A stretch of DNA of 64,000 nt. Origin: DASXRC01 sp036506495. Lineage in GTDB: Bacteria > Actinomycetota > Actinomycetes > Mycobacteriales > Micromonosporaceae. The stretch covers positions 1 to 64,000 of the forward strand of contig DASXRQ010000011.1 of assembly GCA_036506495.1 (NCBI GenBank). Direction: 5' to 3'. The position numbers were made by a program, and so were the translations under genes. Of the stretch, positions 1 to 8,440 are shown piece by piece. How positions within the stretch are numbered: the first letter of the stretch is position 1; each line of letters begins with the position of its first letter. Under the pieces are notes generated by a model. That model was not told where the DNA came from and did not search any database. It worked only from the letters and a program-made list of their open reading frames with translations.

Positions 1-64
1 GCCAACTCGGCCGCTCCAGCGTTGTGATCGCTGCCGACATAGCGACGCCGCGCCCAGGCAAGCG

Positions 65-1012
65 CTATGAGCGTCCGCGACGGGCGACCTGGAGCAGATT
101 TCGCGGCCGCTCGCCGACGCGACGCAGGACGTAAGCCCACCAGTCGTCGCCGAACGGCAGGTAGACGCGGACCTGGACGCCGCGTCTCCGCAGCTCCCGC
201 TGCCATTGCGGCCGAACGCCGTAGAGACATTCGATCTCATACTCGTGGGGAGCCCACCCATGCTCGGTGGCCATCTTGATGACACGGTCGACGAGCTCTT
301 CGTCATGAGTCGCGAAGGAGGGATACATCCGTGCCGCCCGCGCTTCGGGCGACAGCATCCGCCCGGCGAGTGCGACGAATGCCTCATTGATCGCCGAACG
401 GCCTTGGTGATCGAATTGCGACCCAAGCGGAAACGCGCCTTTGACGAGACGAACATGCGTCGATGTCTGCAACAACGGCTCGAGATCGGTGGGCGTGCGC
501 CGGAGACGAGCCTGAAGCGTGACGCCCGATGGGATGCCCGTGGACATCAGGTGCCGATGGATCTCGAGTGTTGGCTCGAGGAGGGTCAAGTCCTCCATGT
601 CAAGCATCAGGCAATTCCGGGACGTCGTCGGTTGCGCGGGGATGGCCCGGCCGACCTCCTCGGCATTCTTCTTCGCGAGGGCGTCGCTCGTCAGGTAGCC
701 CACCGCCGTCGGATCGATGGAGATATGGACGTCGAGTCCTGCGTCGGCCAGGAGCCGCGCGGCCCTGCACGACTGGCGGACGGTCTCCGCCGTACGACCG
801 ACATCATCGACATACTCGCCGAGATAGAAGAGTGTTGACGTGATCCCTTGCTCCGCCTTGAGATCGGCCGCCGCGACGACCGCCTCTTCTGCGGTTGCTC
901 TGCCCACGAACCGCTGGGCGAGTAGCGACCGACCGATTGGGCGATGAAGGAGGCGTTTCGCCTTTGCGCTTCGCGCGATGGTGATCATCGCCGTCTGCCA
1001 TGCGTCGTGCAT
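65..1012 (-). CDS. Proline dehydrogenase (monofunctional)
   Basis: FAD-dependent oxidation of L-proline to pyrroline-5-carboxylate, the first step of proline catabolism. The 315-residue product has the size of the short actinobacterial enzymes, not of a PutA fusion. Family motifs are visible: RLVKGAF at residues 188-194, YEIECLYGVR at 258-267 and VRVYLPFGDDWW from 281, followed by RRVGERP, the conserved C-terminal arginine region that holds the substrate carboxylate. The ATG at 1010-1012 gives a plausible N-terminus but has no clear Shine-Dalgarno. A P5C dehydrogenase gene is not in the window, although it often lies beside this gene and could be just outside. Assignment is firm; start is less certain. 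Confidence 0.9.
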   Translation of the reverse strand: MHDAWQTAMITIARSAKAKRLLHRPIGRSLLAQRFVGRATAEEAVVAAADLKAEQGITSTLFYLGEYVDDVGRTAETVRQSCRAARLLADAGLDVHISIDPTAVGYLTSDALAKKNAEEVGRAIPAQPTTSRNCLMLDMEDLTLLEPTLEIHRHLMSTGIPSGVTLQARLRRTPTDLEPLLQTSTHVRLVKGAFPLGSQFDHQGRSAINEAFVALAGRMLSPEARAARMYPSFATHDEELVDRVIKMATEHGWAPHEYEIECLYGVRPQWQRELRRRGVQVRVYLPFGDDWWAYVLRRVGERPRNLLQVARRGRS

Positions 1013-1322
1013 GTGGGCTCACGTCGTGATCGAGGACTGCGTGGACCGCTTCGTGAAGAAGCCGATCGAAGATGCGAATCGGACGATTTCCTGGAGGTGG
1101 CGTCGCCCTTGTGGCCGTCGGACCCCCGTTCGCCTCTTTAGACGAGACAGCACCCTGAGGTGTGACGTGTGGCTGCGGTTCTGCCACGGGCCGCCGGGAC
1201 CGGGCGGAAGACCAGCCTGTCCACGCGAGGGAACTGGCTCACCCGCCAGCCCGCCCCCGGCACCCGCGGGAGCGGGTTTCCCCGAGCCGCCGCCCTTCTG
1301 GCTGTCCTCCCGGGGCACTTCT
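1013..1322. other. Intergenic region between proline dehydrogenase and GAF-ANTAR gene
   Basis: About 310 bases upstream of the proline dehydrogenase start and downstream of the GAF-ANTAR stop (both minus strand). Open frames here show no recognisable protein. A short stem (CCCGC, loop GGGA, GCGGG) followed by TTT lies at 1263-1279, but the T run is on the plus strand, so it is a poor terminator for the minus-strand gene. Presumably the region carries the promoter of the dehydrogenase gene; no convincing -35/-10 pair was seen. Confidence 0.4.
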
Positions 1323-2057
1323 TCAGCTGGCGCGGCTGGCCGTCGCCGGCGGGATCTGCTCGGTGCCATCGACTACGGCCTCGGCAAGCTCGGACAGTCG
1401 CCGGTTGTGGCTGCGGGCACTGCTGCGCAGCAACGCGAACGCGTCGGCCAGGTCCAGATGGTGACGTTCGGCCAGGACGCCCTTGGCCTGTTCGATGAGC
1501 ACGCGGCTGTTCAGCGCGGTCTGCAGTTGTTCGGTGAGGAGGTCTCGGCGGTGGATGGCGCGCTGCTGCAGCAAACCGATGGTGGCCACGTCGGCCAGGG
1601 CCTGGCCGATGCGCAGCGTGCCCTCATCTACCGGACCCGGGGCGGTATCGAACAGGTTCAGGGCGCCGATGACCTCATCGCGCAGCCGCATCGGCAGCGC
1701 GTGCACCGCGGCGAAGCCCACCTCGGCGGCGGCCGCGGTGAACCGCGGCCAGCGCCCGGCAGACGGCAGGTCGGCAACCGATACCGGCTGGCCGGTGCGG
1801 AAGCAGTCCACGCATGGGCCCTGGTCGGTCTGCAGTTGGAACAGTTCCAGCAGCCGGGTCCGTTCCGAGGACGCGGCCACCACCTGCAACGCGCCTCGCT
1901 GGTCGGTCAGCAGCAGCCCGGCCGCCGAGACACCCAGCGCCTGGACACACCGCTCGGCCAGCACATGCAGGAAGTCGATCACATCGAAGTCGTCGACGAG
2001 TGTGTCCGCGAGCTCCACGAACACGTTGGTCAACTGCACCTCGGCCATCTCGCTCAC
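1323..2057 (-). CDS. GAF and ANTAR domain protein
   Basis: Sensor-type RNA-binding regulator. Residues about 20-165 form a GAF domain (GPCVDCFRTGQPVSVADLP and ALPMRLRDEVIGALNLF are typical). Residues about 170-230 form an ANTAR domain with the signature SRVLIEQAKGVLAERHHLD and a three-helix tail. ANTAR domains bind paired hexaloop hairpins in nascent RNA and block transcription termination; the ligand of the GAF domain is unknown. Start GTG at 2055-2057 follows TAGTCT by six bases, which fits a leaderless transcript; an in-frame ATG nine bases later is the alternative. A second GAF-ANTAR gene lies just upstream on the same strand. Confidence 0.9.
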   Translation of the reverse strand: MSEMAEVQLTNVFVELADTLVDDFDVIDFLHVLAERCVQALGVSAAGLLLTDQRGALQVVAASSERTRLLELFQLQTDQGPCVDCFRTGQPVSVADLPSAGRWPRFTAAAAEVGFAAVHALPMRLRDEVIGALNLFDTAPGPVDEGTLRIGQALADVATIGLLQQRAIHRRDLLTEQLQTALNSRVLIEQAKGVLAERHHLDLADAFALLRSSARSHNRRLSELAEAVVDGTEQIPPATASRAS

Positions 2058-2157
2058 GCCATCAGACTAGCCGCGCCGGTCTTGGGCCCGGAAGCAGCCG
2101 GATCACCAACGCGCCACGAACAGGCCGGGACCCTGGAGCTCAACGGCTGTCGTTGTC

Positions 2158-2877
2158 CTAACCGCCGACGTCGGGGTCGGGATCGAATCGCAGGCGTCGG
2201 GCGACCACCTCGGCCGCAACATCGCGCAGCCGCCGCTCGTGGACATAGGCGTAGGCGCGTAACCGGATCAGGGCCACCGCCGCGGTAACCCCCAACTGCA
2301 CGATCACCATTCCGGTGGCCTGATGGACCACCGGGGGCTGCGCGCCCGTGTGCTCGGGCCACGATCCGTCGGGGCGGGCCTGGTCGCGGCCCGCTTCGTC
2401 GAGCAGCAGTGCACCCATCGTGTCCGCCAGAAATAGCGAATCGGCCAGCCGCGGGCGATCCAGGCCGCCCGGTTCGGCGCGGTATAGATCAAGCACCCCG
2501 AGCCGGATAGCACCGATCCGGAGCGGCAGCGCGAACACCGCACGGACGCCGGCCTGCGCCGCCGCTGGCGCGAACACCGGCCAGCGGGCCAGACATTCGG
2601 CAGCCGCGAGATCGGCGACCAGCGCCGGGCCGTCGGCGAGGGCGTCCACACCCGGTCCCTCACCCAACGTCAACGTCAATTCCTCCAACGTCGAGGCGAG
2701 CCGGTCACTGGCGTAGATCGTCTCGCGGGGGGAAGCGTTGAGCACGACCGCGACCGCCGCAGCATCCACGCCGGCAGCCGACATCACCGCGGTGCCGACA
2801 TGCTCGACCGCGACCGGCCCACCGTCCGCGTGTTCGACGGCCAGCCCCCACAGCCAGATCCTGCGCTCGGCGGTCAC
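2158..2877 (-). CDS. GAF and ANTAR domain protein (second copy, divergent)
   Basis: 239-residue protein of the same architecture as its downstream neighbour but only distantly similar. An N-terminal GAF-like region ends in ALPLRIGAIRLGVLDLYR. A C-terminal ANTAR-like helix bundle begins HQATGMVIVQLGV and ends DVAAEVVARRLRF. The GTG at 2875-2877 is preceded by GGGGTGGGG; an in-frame TTG at 2893-2895 is possible. A tiny ORF (2874-2921) with its own strong SD overlaps this start by GTGA. Probably senses a stress signal and controls antitermination of distant operons. Target RNAs are not identifiable here. Confidence 0.82.
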   Translation of the reverse strand: MTAERRIWLWGLAVEHADGGPVAVEHVGTAVMSAAGVDAAAVAVVLNASPRETIYASDRLASTLEELTLTLGEGPGVDALADGPALVADLAAAECLARWPVFAPAAAQAGVRAVFALPLRIGAIRLGVLDLYRAEPGGLDRPRLADSLFLADTMGALLLDEAGRDQARPDGSWPEHTGAQPPVVHQATGMVIVQLGVTAAVALIRLRAYAYVHERRLRDVAAEVVARRLRFDPDPDVGG

Positions 2878-3310
2878 ATCGACGCCCCACCCCAACGACG
2901 CGCCGCCGACGATGAGACCATCAGGACCGCCTCCGATAACCCAAACGGTTCGTGCGGCCGCGACGGGCGGGTGACGTAGAACAGGGACCGGGTCGAACGC
3001 GACCAGCTCCCCGGGCGGCTTGTCACCGCCAGCCTACCCCGACCACCGGCCGGCACCGGTTGCGAGGCGATCGGGACGTGGCCGGGCAGCAGGCGACACC
3101 GAAAGTAGGGCTGGAGCCATTGAATGCGAACAGGCGTAGGATCAGTGTGTCGCCCGGGACCCCGGTGGCAGGCAATCCTCCGCCGGTGGACGCACCGCCT
3201 CTCATCGAGGCGAGCATGGCCGGGTATTCCATTCTGGACGTCATTGTCCCAGGTCGTAGGCGCCCTGTCCTACGACCAGCAACTCCACTTGCTTTGAGAG
3301 GGCGGCGGTT
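2878..3310. other. Intergenic region with hairpin between GAF-ANTAR and LapA-like genes
   Basis: About 430 bases between divergently transcribed genes. No convincing protein-coding frame apart from the 15-codon ORF at 2874-2921. It contains the inverted repeat at 3252-3277 described separately. Promoters for both flanking genes must lie here. No sigma-B-like GTTT...GGGTA pair could be recognised. Confidence 0.4.
3252..3277. promoter_or_regulatory. Perfect 9-bp inverted repeat upstream of LapA-like gene
   Basis: Arms GGTCGTAGG (3252-3260) and CCTACGACC (3269-3277) enclose an 8-base loop, 34 bases before the start of the LapA-like gene. The position suits a leader-RNA hairpin or an operator. 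The spacing (centre-to-centre about 17 bases) would also suit a dimeric repressor. Function is inferred from position only. Confidence 0.4.
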
Positions 3311-3721
3311 GTGATGACCGCAGCGCAGAACCGTAGCGACCCACCCGGCCCGAACCCCGACACGCCCGGCCCGGGCGGCGGGCCCGGCCGGTCGGACACG
3401 CGGGCGAAGGTGCCGCGCAGCCGGATGGGCGGGGCCTGGGTGGTGCTGTTGGTGGCGGCGCTCGTGTTGGCGCTCCTCCTGGTCTTCATCCTGCAAAACG
3501 GCCAGCGGGCCGAGGTCTCGTTCCTCGGCGCGCACGGCCATCTACCGATGGGCGTGGCGCTCCTCCTGGCGGCGGTCTTCGGCATCCTGCTCGTGGCGCT
3601 TCCCGGCACCGCCCGCATCATCCAGCTTCGGATGTTGAGTCGCCGCCGCCACAACGGGGCCGAACGCCGGCCGAGTTCTCCGGCCGCCGCGCCGGACGAC
3701 CCCGCAGGCACATCGCGCTAG
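3311..3721 (+). CDS. LapA-domain (DUF1049) membrane protein
   Basis: 136-residue protein with a proline/glycine-rich cytoplasmic N-terminus (residues 1-35), a transmembrane helix near 40-58, the LapA signature FILQNGQRAEVSFLG, a second helix near 78-95 and a basic tail. LapA/LapB-type proteins of E. coli act in lipopolysaccharide assembly; in Gram-positives the family is an uncharacterised envelope protein. Start is GTG at 3311, directly followed by an in-frame ATG at 3314; GAGAGGGCGG lies upstream as SD. A stress or envelope role is inferred from the neighbouring GAF-ANTAR and DUF5994 genes. Confidence 0.8.
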   Translation: MMTAAQNRSDPPGPNPDTPGPGGGPGRSDTRAKVPRSRMGGAWVVLLVAALVLALLLVFILQNGQRAEVSFLGAHGHLPMGVALLLAAVFGILLVALPGTARIIQLRMLSRRRHNGAERRPSSPAAAPDDPAGTSR

Positions 3722-3801
3722 TCGTCCGCTATTCCCGAGCCGGCCACGCCACTCACAGTGCCTACGCACCGCACGTCAGACCACACAGAAGGACGGTCGC
3801 A

Positions 3802-4371
3802 ATGTCCGCCAACGCAACCTCACGCGCCACGGTCGTCGCCTCCTCGCCGCCGTCGACGCCTCGCCTCGTCCTGGCCTCCGCCCGAGCCAGTCAGGCGGTC
3901 CTGGACGGCGGATGGTGGCCGCATTCCTGGGACCCGGTCGCCGAGCTGCCCGGTCTCGTGCTGGCCCTGTCCGACCGGTACGGGCCGATCCGGCACCTGA
4001 TGCTCAACAGCCTCACCTGGGACGGCCGCTTCCGCCGACTCGCCGTCGGCGAGGCCGTGATCCGGATGGGGTGGTTCGCCAGCCTGGACCCAGCCGTGTT
4101 GATCGCCACGAGCGACGCTGGCGACCAGCTCGATATCCTGGTCGTTCCGCCCCAGACCGGGCCCGAAGCCGCCCACCGGGCGATGACCGCGGCCGCCGAC
4201 GCGGCCGACACCAGACGAGCGCCGGCCATCCTCGCTGCACTCTCCGCGCCCGCCCCGAACCCGGACGACAACCTCGACGCGAACGCGGTGTGGGACAACG
4301 AAGGTGGGCACATCGCCACCTCCCGCCCGCGCCGGCCGACCACTGCGGTTGCCGCCGCCATCTCCCGCTAG
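3802..4371 (+). CDS. DUF5994 family protein
   Basis: 189-residue soluble protein of an uncharacterised actinobacterial family, recognised by the N-terminal RLVLASARASQAVLDGGWWP, the following SWDPVAELPGLV and the WFASLDPAVLIA segment. Such proteins are often found in several copies beside GAF-ANTAR and anti-sigma regulators, which matches this neighbourhood. Start ATG at 3802 has the SD AGAAGGACGG. The last 45 residues are low-complexity and probably disordered. No catalytic residues can be proposed. Confidence 0.75.
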   Translation: MSANATSRATVVASSPPSTPRLVLASARASQAVLDGGWWPHSWDPVAELPGLVLALSDRYGPIRHLMLNSLTWDGRFRRLAVGEAVIRMGWFASLDPAVLIATSDAGDQLDILVVPPQTGPEAAHRAMTAAADAADTRRAPAILAALSAPAPNPDDNLDANAVWDNEGGHIATSRPRRPTTAVAAAISR

Positions 4372-4442
4372 GAGCGTGTCCACTTCACCGAACCAGCGCA
4401 GCACGATGCGTACGCCGGGAGTGCGCCGCGATGACCCAGCCG

Positions 4443-4703
4443 CTACAGGTACTGGCCCGGCGTCGCGGTGTCCGTCCTGGACACCCGGACCGACACCACG
4501 TTGGCGAGGTTGACGACGACGCCGTTCTCACGGGCCTCGCGGTCATACCTCGCCCGGGTCAAGACCAGGCTGCGCCGCTCGTCGAGAGCGCGGGCGATCG
4601 CCTCCAACGCCTCCGCTTCCCCGGCGAAGTCAGCGCTGATCAAGGAGACGTCCTCGCCTCCCACCGGGTGAAATCGCATGATCAGTTCAACGGTGTCGGC
4701 CAC
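4443..4703 (-). CDS. Conserved-looking small protein, unknown function
   Basis: 86-residue product starting at GTG 4701-4703 with SD GGAGGGA nine bases upstream. The open frame continues upstream to 5039, but that part has no sense-like composition and overlaps the ogt gene. The protein begins VADTVELIMRFHPVGGEDV and has a regular alpha/beta pattern (an acidic helix with repeated ALEAIARALDERR, then two hydrophobic strands), so it looks folded. Family not recognised. It lies 86 bases downstream of ogt on the same strand and may be co-transcribed. Confidence 0.55.
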   Translation of the reverse strand: MADTVELIMRFHPVGGEDVSLISADFAGEAEALEAIARALDERRSLVLTRARYDREARENGVVVNLANVVSVRVSRTDTATPGQYL

Positions 4704-4789
4704 GGTCCAGTCCCTCCGCGAGAAGCCCGGCGCCGTGCGCCCTTCTCGCAACGTCGAGCGCGTACACCGAAAGCTACCTGTGGGCGCGC

Positions 4790-5293
4790 TCAGATCAGCT
4801 GCGGTTGCAACGCGCCCTCGCGCGTCAGAAGTTCGCGCTTGCGCTCCATTCCACCGGCGTACCCGGTCAGCGCGCCGTCCGCGCCGACGACCCGATGGCA
4901 GGGCCGCACGATCAGCAGCGGGTTCGCCGCGACCGCCGCGCCGACGGCGCGGATGCGGTCCCGGGGCGCTCCGACCCGCGCGGCCACCTCGCCGTAGTTG
5001 GCGGTCGCGCCGTACGGGATCGCCTCGACCACGGCCCACACGCGCCGTTGGAATGCGGTCCCCTGCGGCACGTGGGCAACGTCGAACACCGTGCGGGAGC
5101 CCGCGAAGTACTCGCGGAGCTGTCGCTCAACCTCCGCGAACGGCTGCGGATCGCGCCGCCAGTGCGGGCTCACCCGGATCGTCGCCCCATCCGCAAACGA
5201 CAGTGACATCAATGCGATTCCGCCCGTCTGCGCCGACGAGCCGACCAGTAGCAGCTCACCCAGCGGCCTATCCATCATCGTGTAAACACTCAT
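4790..5293 (-). CDS. ogt: Methylated-DNA--protein-cysteine methyltransferase
   Basis: Suicide DNA-repair enzyme that transfers alkyl groups from O6-alkylguanine to its own cysteine. The active-site motif PCHRVVG is present (Cys132 of 167). Upstream are the DNA-binding helix region IPYGATANYGEVAARVGAP and a family-typical RAVGAAVAANPL. Start ATG 5291-5293 follows GGGGTG; an upstream in-frame ATG would add 20 residues that do not fit the family. Length is normal for the single-domain Ogt type. No Ada-type regulator domain is fused. Confidence 0.93.
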   Translation of the reverse strand: MSVYTMMDRPLGELLLVGSSAQTGGIALMSLSFADGATIRVSPHWRRDPQPFAEVERQLREYFAGSRTVFDVAHVPQGTAFQRRVWAVVEAIPYGATANYGEVAARVGAPRDRIRAVGAAVAANPLLIVRPCHRVVGADGALTGYAGGMERKRELLTREGALQPQLI

Positions 5294-5368
5294 CACCCCA
5301 TACAACAGGGCGCCGGCCCGCGCGTCCGGCGGGTTTCGGACATCGCGATGCACATCCCGACGGCGAGC

Positions 5369-5391
5369 GGGCGGGCCTGGCTGGCCCGCCC
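5369..5391 (-). terminator. Probable terminator of the M36 protease gene
   Basis: Nine-bp GC stem (GGGCGGGCC / GGCCCGCCC) with a five-base loop, 28 bases past the minus-strand stop at 5419. No long T run, as is usual in high-GC actinomycetes. Confidence 0.6.
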
Positions 5392-5418
5392 ACTCACCCT
5401 GCGTCGCACGCGTTCGGG

Positions 5419-8355
5419 CTATTGGGCGTACGCCTCAAACTCCGCAACACGCACATTCAGCGCCTGACTGCTGGCGGTCGCGCAATCGGTGTTAGCCCGC
5501 GGGTCGGCATCTTGTTCGCCGGCGTAGTCCGGGGTGCCGGTGCACTGGTTCGTCAGCACCTCGAGGCGCAGGTGCGTTGCCGTCGTACCCGGAATATCGA
5601 ACGACCGGATGATCAGCTCCGGCGCGCGCGGCCGTGGCGCGATCGAGGGGAACGCGTCCGCGGCGCTGGTGAACACGGTGTGGAAGTCCGCCGCGTTCGA
5701 GCACGTGACGGCGCCGCTCGCCGCACAGGCCAGCACGCGGAACTGCCGGAGGGCGGAGAAGCGGCTCTGCGTCGCGCTGTCCGGATCGGTCGCGATCGGT
5801 GGGCGCAACATCGCGCTCACCTGGATCCGTCGAACCTGCTGAGCCCCACCCGCGAGATCGACGGTCACCTGTTTGCCGGCCACGGCGCTACCGAGCGACG
5901 CCCAGTTCGTGGCCTCGTCGTCGTCGACAAGCTTGGCAAGGTTGATGCCGTCCCCGGACACCGTCGCCCCGGCGGCACCGGAGGCGAGGTTGACCCTCAT
6001 CTTCACGGGAAGGTCGCGTACCTGCCCGGCCTTGACGTCGATCGGGCCGACCCGGACGAGCCCGCGGCCGGGCGCCCGAGCGACGAACTCGTACGTCCCC
6101 GGCACCAGCCGCACCTGGTTGGTCAGCGCGGTGGCGGCATCGGTGTCGGCCACCGGTACGGCCCTCGCCTGGTAGTCGCCGACGAAGAGCTGCGCGCCCG
6201 GCACGATCACGCCGGCCTCGTCAACCGGCCGGAACGTCGCGGTCGCCTCGTTCGCGTACGGCGAGGTGAAGCTCGGCACCGGGTCGACGTCGCCGGCCCC
6301 GTTGCTGAACGCGGCCTCGCCAAGACCGCGCTTGGCGAACGCGTTCCACAGCAGATCCTGGTTGGCGCCGCCGAAGCGGATTATGTCGGCGGCGAGCAGC
6401 GCGTCCCTCGCGTCAACCATGCTCTCCTGGCTCACCGTCATGAGCGGGAAGGAGTCGAACATCAGCTGGACCCAGCGCCGGTTGCCCGGGCATGCGGTCA
6501 CGGGGGTCGCCCCGTTGGCGCAGGACTTCTGCAGCGCCGGTGTGCCGGCGCCGTAGCGCTGGGTCATCGCACTGCGGATGTCGAAGTTGGTGGCACTCCA
6601 CAACTCGCCGGACGCGTGGACCTGCAGCCCGACGAAGTCGTAGTCCACGCTGCTGTAGTTGAGCGGGCTCGCGCTCATGTTGTAGTTACGTATCCCTGCG
6701 ATGGGATCGCTCGTGACGTACTGACCGATCGTGTACGCGCGGATGCCCGCCGGCGCGTACCCCTGCTCGTTGAGGTACTCCATCGCCGCGAGGTCCGACC
6801 AGCTCTCGCTCATTCCCTGCGGTGAGCTGAGGCCGGCGTTGGGCCCCGCGATCATGCGGTTGGTGATCGCGTGGGTGTACTCGTGCGCGATCACCGTCAT
6901 GTCGAAGTCGCCATCGACGCACGGAGCGTAGAAGGCGCCCGCGATCGACTGCCAGAGGTACATGTTGGTGATCGGAGCAAGGCCGTCCCGTGGCGTGATC
7001 TGGTTCGCGTTGTCGCGCGCCTCGAAGTTGGGCGGGCCGCCGCTGACGCCGCCGGCCTGTGCGTTGCCCTGCTCACGGTCGTTGCCGAGACCACCCTTGC
7101 CGAAGTTGTCGTTCTGCAGGTTGAACAGCGCCTCGGTGAAGCCGAGGTGGTACGACCAGTCATGCATCCGGTTGTGCATGGCGAACAGGTTCGCCCGCGC
7201 CGCGTCGATGTCGTTGGCTTGCGGCGAGGTGAACGTGCTCGGGTTGCATTTCTCGGTGAACCACTGGTTGGCCCACGGGTAGTCATAGTTTCGGTTCGGT
7301 CGCGGGGTCGACGTCTCGGTCCCCACGCTGAACGGGTCGTTGTTGAACCAGTTGTGGACGCCGATCGCGTTGTTGCCGCTGGTGGTGTTCGTCGGCAGCC
7401 CAGTGGCGGGGTCGACGTCCCAGGCGAGCGGGGATGCCGAGGTGCCGACGACCTCGTCGCAGCCGGCACCCGGGCCGAAGCACCAGTGCGCGCGGGTGTC
7501 GGCCGTCGAGTAGTCAACCGGCGGAGTGTCGGGGAAGACATCCCACTCCGGATTGTCGGCCTCCGAGTCGACGAGGTTCTCCCGGACGAGAACGGCGCCG
7601 TCGCGGGCGTCGACGTACGTCGAGAACGCTTGCGGCTCGGCACCGCTGAGGTTCGTGCCGAAGACGACCTCGTACGCCGCCCGCGCACCACGATCCACGG
7701 TCGGCACGGCGACGAGTTGCGTCTGCAGAACCGCCGCGGTGGTGAGACCCGCATCGCGGATAGCGGCCCGTTCCGCCTCGGATCGGGACAGCGTCGCCGG
7801 TGCCGGCGCGGCGGCGTCGCGGGCGAGCGACGAGCTCACGTGCCAGACCGCACCACCGCGGATGCCGACGGAGATGAGCCCGTCGACTCCGGCGGCGAGG
7901 CCTCCGAACCGCTGCCGGAACAGGACCGCAGCGCCCGCGCCGATCGGGGCCACGGTCAGGACCTCCAGCGCGTCGGCCCCACGGGCGGTGAGCCCCAGCA
8001 GGTCACGGTTGGCGTTGATGTACGCGCGTGCGCCCGCGACCGGGTCGGCCGGCAACCCGACGGCCAGGGGCCGGCCGGTCGAGGTGAGCGTCGCGGGCGT
8101 ACCGAACGCGTTCCAGCGAGCACGGGCACCGAGCGCTGCGGCCCGGTCACGCTGTTCGGGCGTCGGTGCGACCCGGCCCTTGCGGTTGTCCTTGATCTTG
8201 TTGTGGCTGCCGTCGCCCTGAACCTGTCTGGCCTGGGCAGGCGCCCGAGCCGGATCGCCGGGTGCTGCGTTGCCGCCGGATCCGGCGGCGAGGACGAGCA
8301 CGGCTGCGACGAGCACTGTGGTAGTTCCCGCCAACGCACGGGATGGTGTGCGCAC
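5419..8355 (-). CDS. Secreted M36 (fungalysin) zinc metalloprotease
   Basis: 978-residue extracellular protease. A signal peptide (hydrophobic stretch TTTVLVAAVLVLAAGSGG) leads into an FTP/PepSY-like propeptide (about 60-290). The catalytic domain carries HEYTH at residues 491-495 and a downstream glutamate in GMSESWSDLAAMEY. The C-terminal 200 residues look like beta-sandwich modules: a PEGA/CarboxypepD-like repeat, then a discoidin-like domain (ATVSGDGINLAKLVDDDEAT). The GTG start 8353-8355 is fixed by the excellent SD GAGGAGGGACC; upstream ATGs in frame lack one. Monocistronic, with a hairpin downstream. The prodomain probably inhibits the enzyme until export. Confidence 0.92.
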   Translation of the reverse strand: MRTPSRALAGTTTVLVAAVLVLAAGSGGNAAPGDPARAPAQARQVQGDGSHNKIKDNRKGRVAPTPEQRDRAAALGARARWNAFGTPATLTSTGRPLAVGLPADPVAGARAYINANRDLLGLTARGADALEVLTVAPIGAGAAVLFRQRFGGLAAGVDGLISVGIRGGAVWHVSSSLARDAAAPAPATLSRSEAERAAIRDAGLTTAAVLQTQLVAVPTVDRGARAAYEVVFGTNLSGAEPQAFSTYVDARDGAVLVRENLVDSEADNPEWDVFPDTPPVDYSTADTRAHWCFGPGAGCDEVVGTSASPLAWDVDPATGLPTNTTSGNNAIGVHNWFNNDPFSVGTETSTPRPNRNYDYPWANQWFTEKCNPSTFTSPQANDIDAARANLFAMHNRMHDWSYHLGFTEALFNLQNDNFGKGGLGNDREQGNAQAGGVSGGPPNFEARDNANQITPRDGLAPITNMYLWQSIAGAFYAPCVDGDFDMTVIAHEYTHAITNRMIAGPNAGLSSPQGMSESWSDLAAMEYLNEQGYAPAGIRAYTIGQYVTSDPIAGIRNYNMSASPLNYSSVDYDFVGLQVHASGELWSATNFDIRSAMTQRYGAGTPALQKSCANGATPVTACPGNRRWVQLMFDSFPLMTVSQESMVDARDALLAADIIRFGGANQDLLWNAFAKRGLGEAAFSNGAGDVDPVPSFTSPYANEATATFRPVDEAGVIVPGAQLFVGDYQARAVPVADTDAATALTNQVRLVPGTYEFVARAPGRGLVRVGPIDVKAGQVRDLPVKMRVNLASGAAGATVSGDGINLAKLVDDDEATNWASLGSAVAGKQVTVDLAGGAQQVRRIQVSAMLRPPIATDPDSATQSRFSALRQFRVLACAASGAVTCSNAADFHTVFTSAADAFPSIAPRPRAPELIIRSFDIPGTTATHLRLEVLTNQCTGTPDYAGEQDADPRANTDCATASSQALNVRVAEFEAYAQ

Positions 8356-8440
8356 GGTCCCTCCTCTATCGAACGGCATTACCGGTCCCATGGATCGAAA
8401 CATCGATGCGCGCCCATTTGTGGATGTTCAGCCTATGCCC

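Noticed and set aside
4704..5039. Upstream extension of the 86-residue small protein
   Set aside because: Overlaps ogt on the same strand in another frame and has arginine/glycine-rich composition; the SD-supported GTG at 4703 is better.
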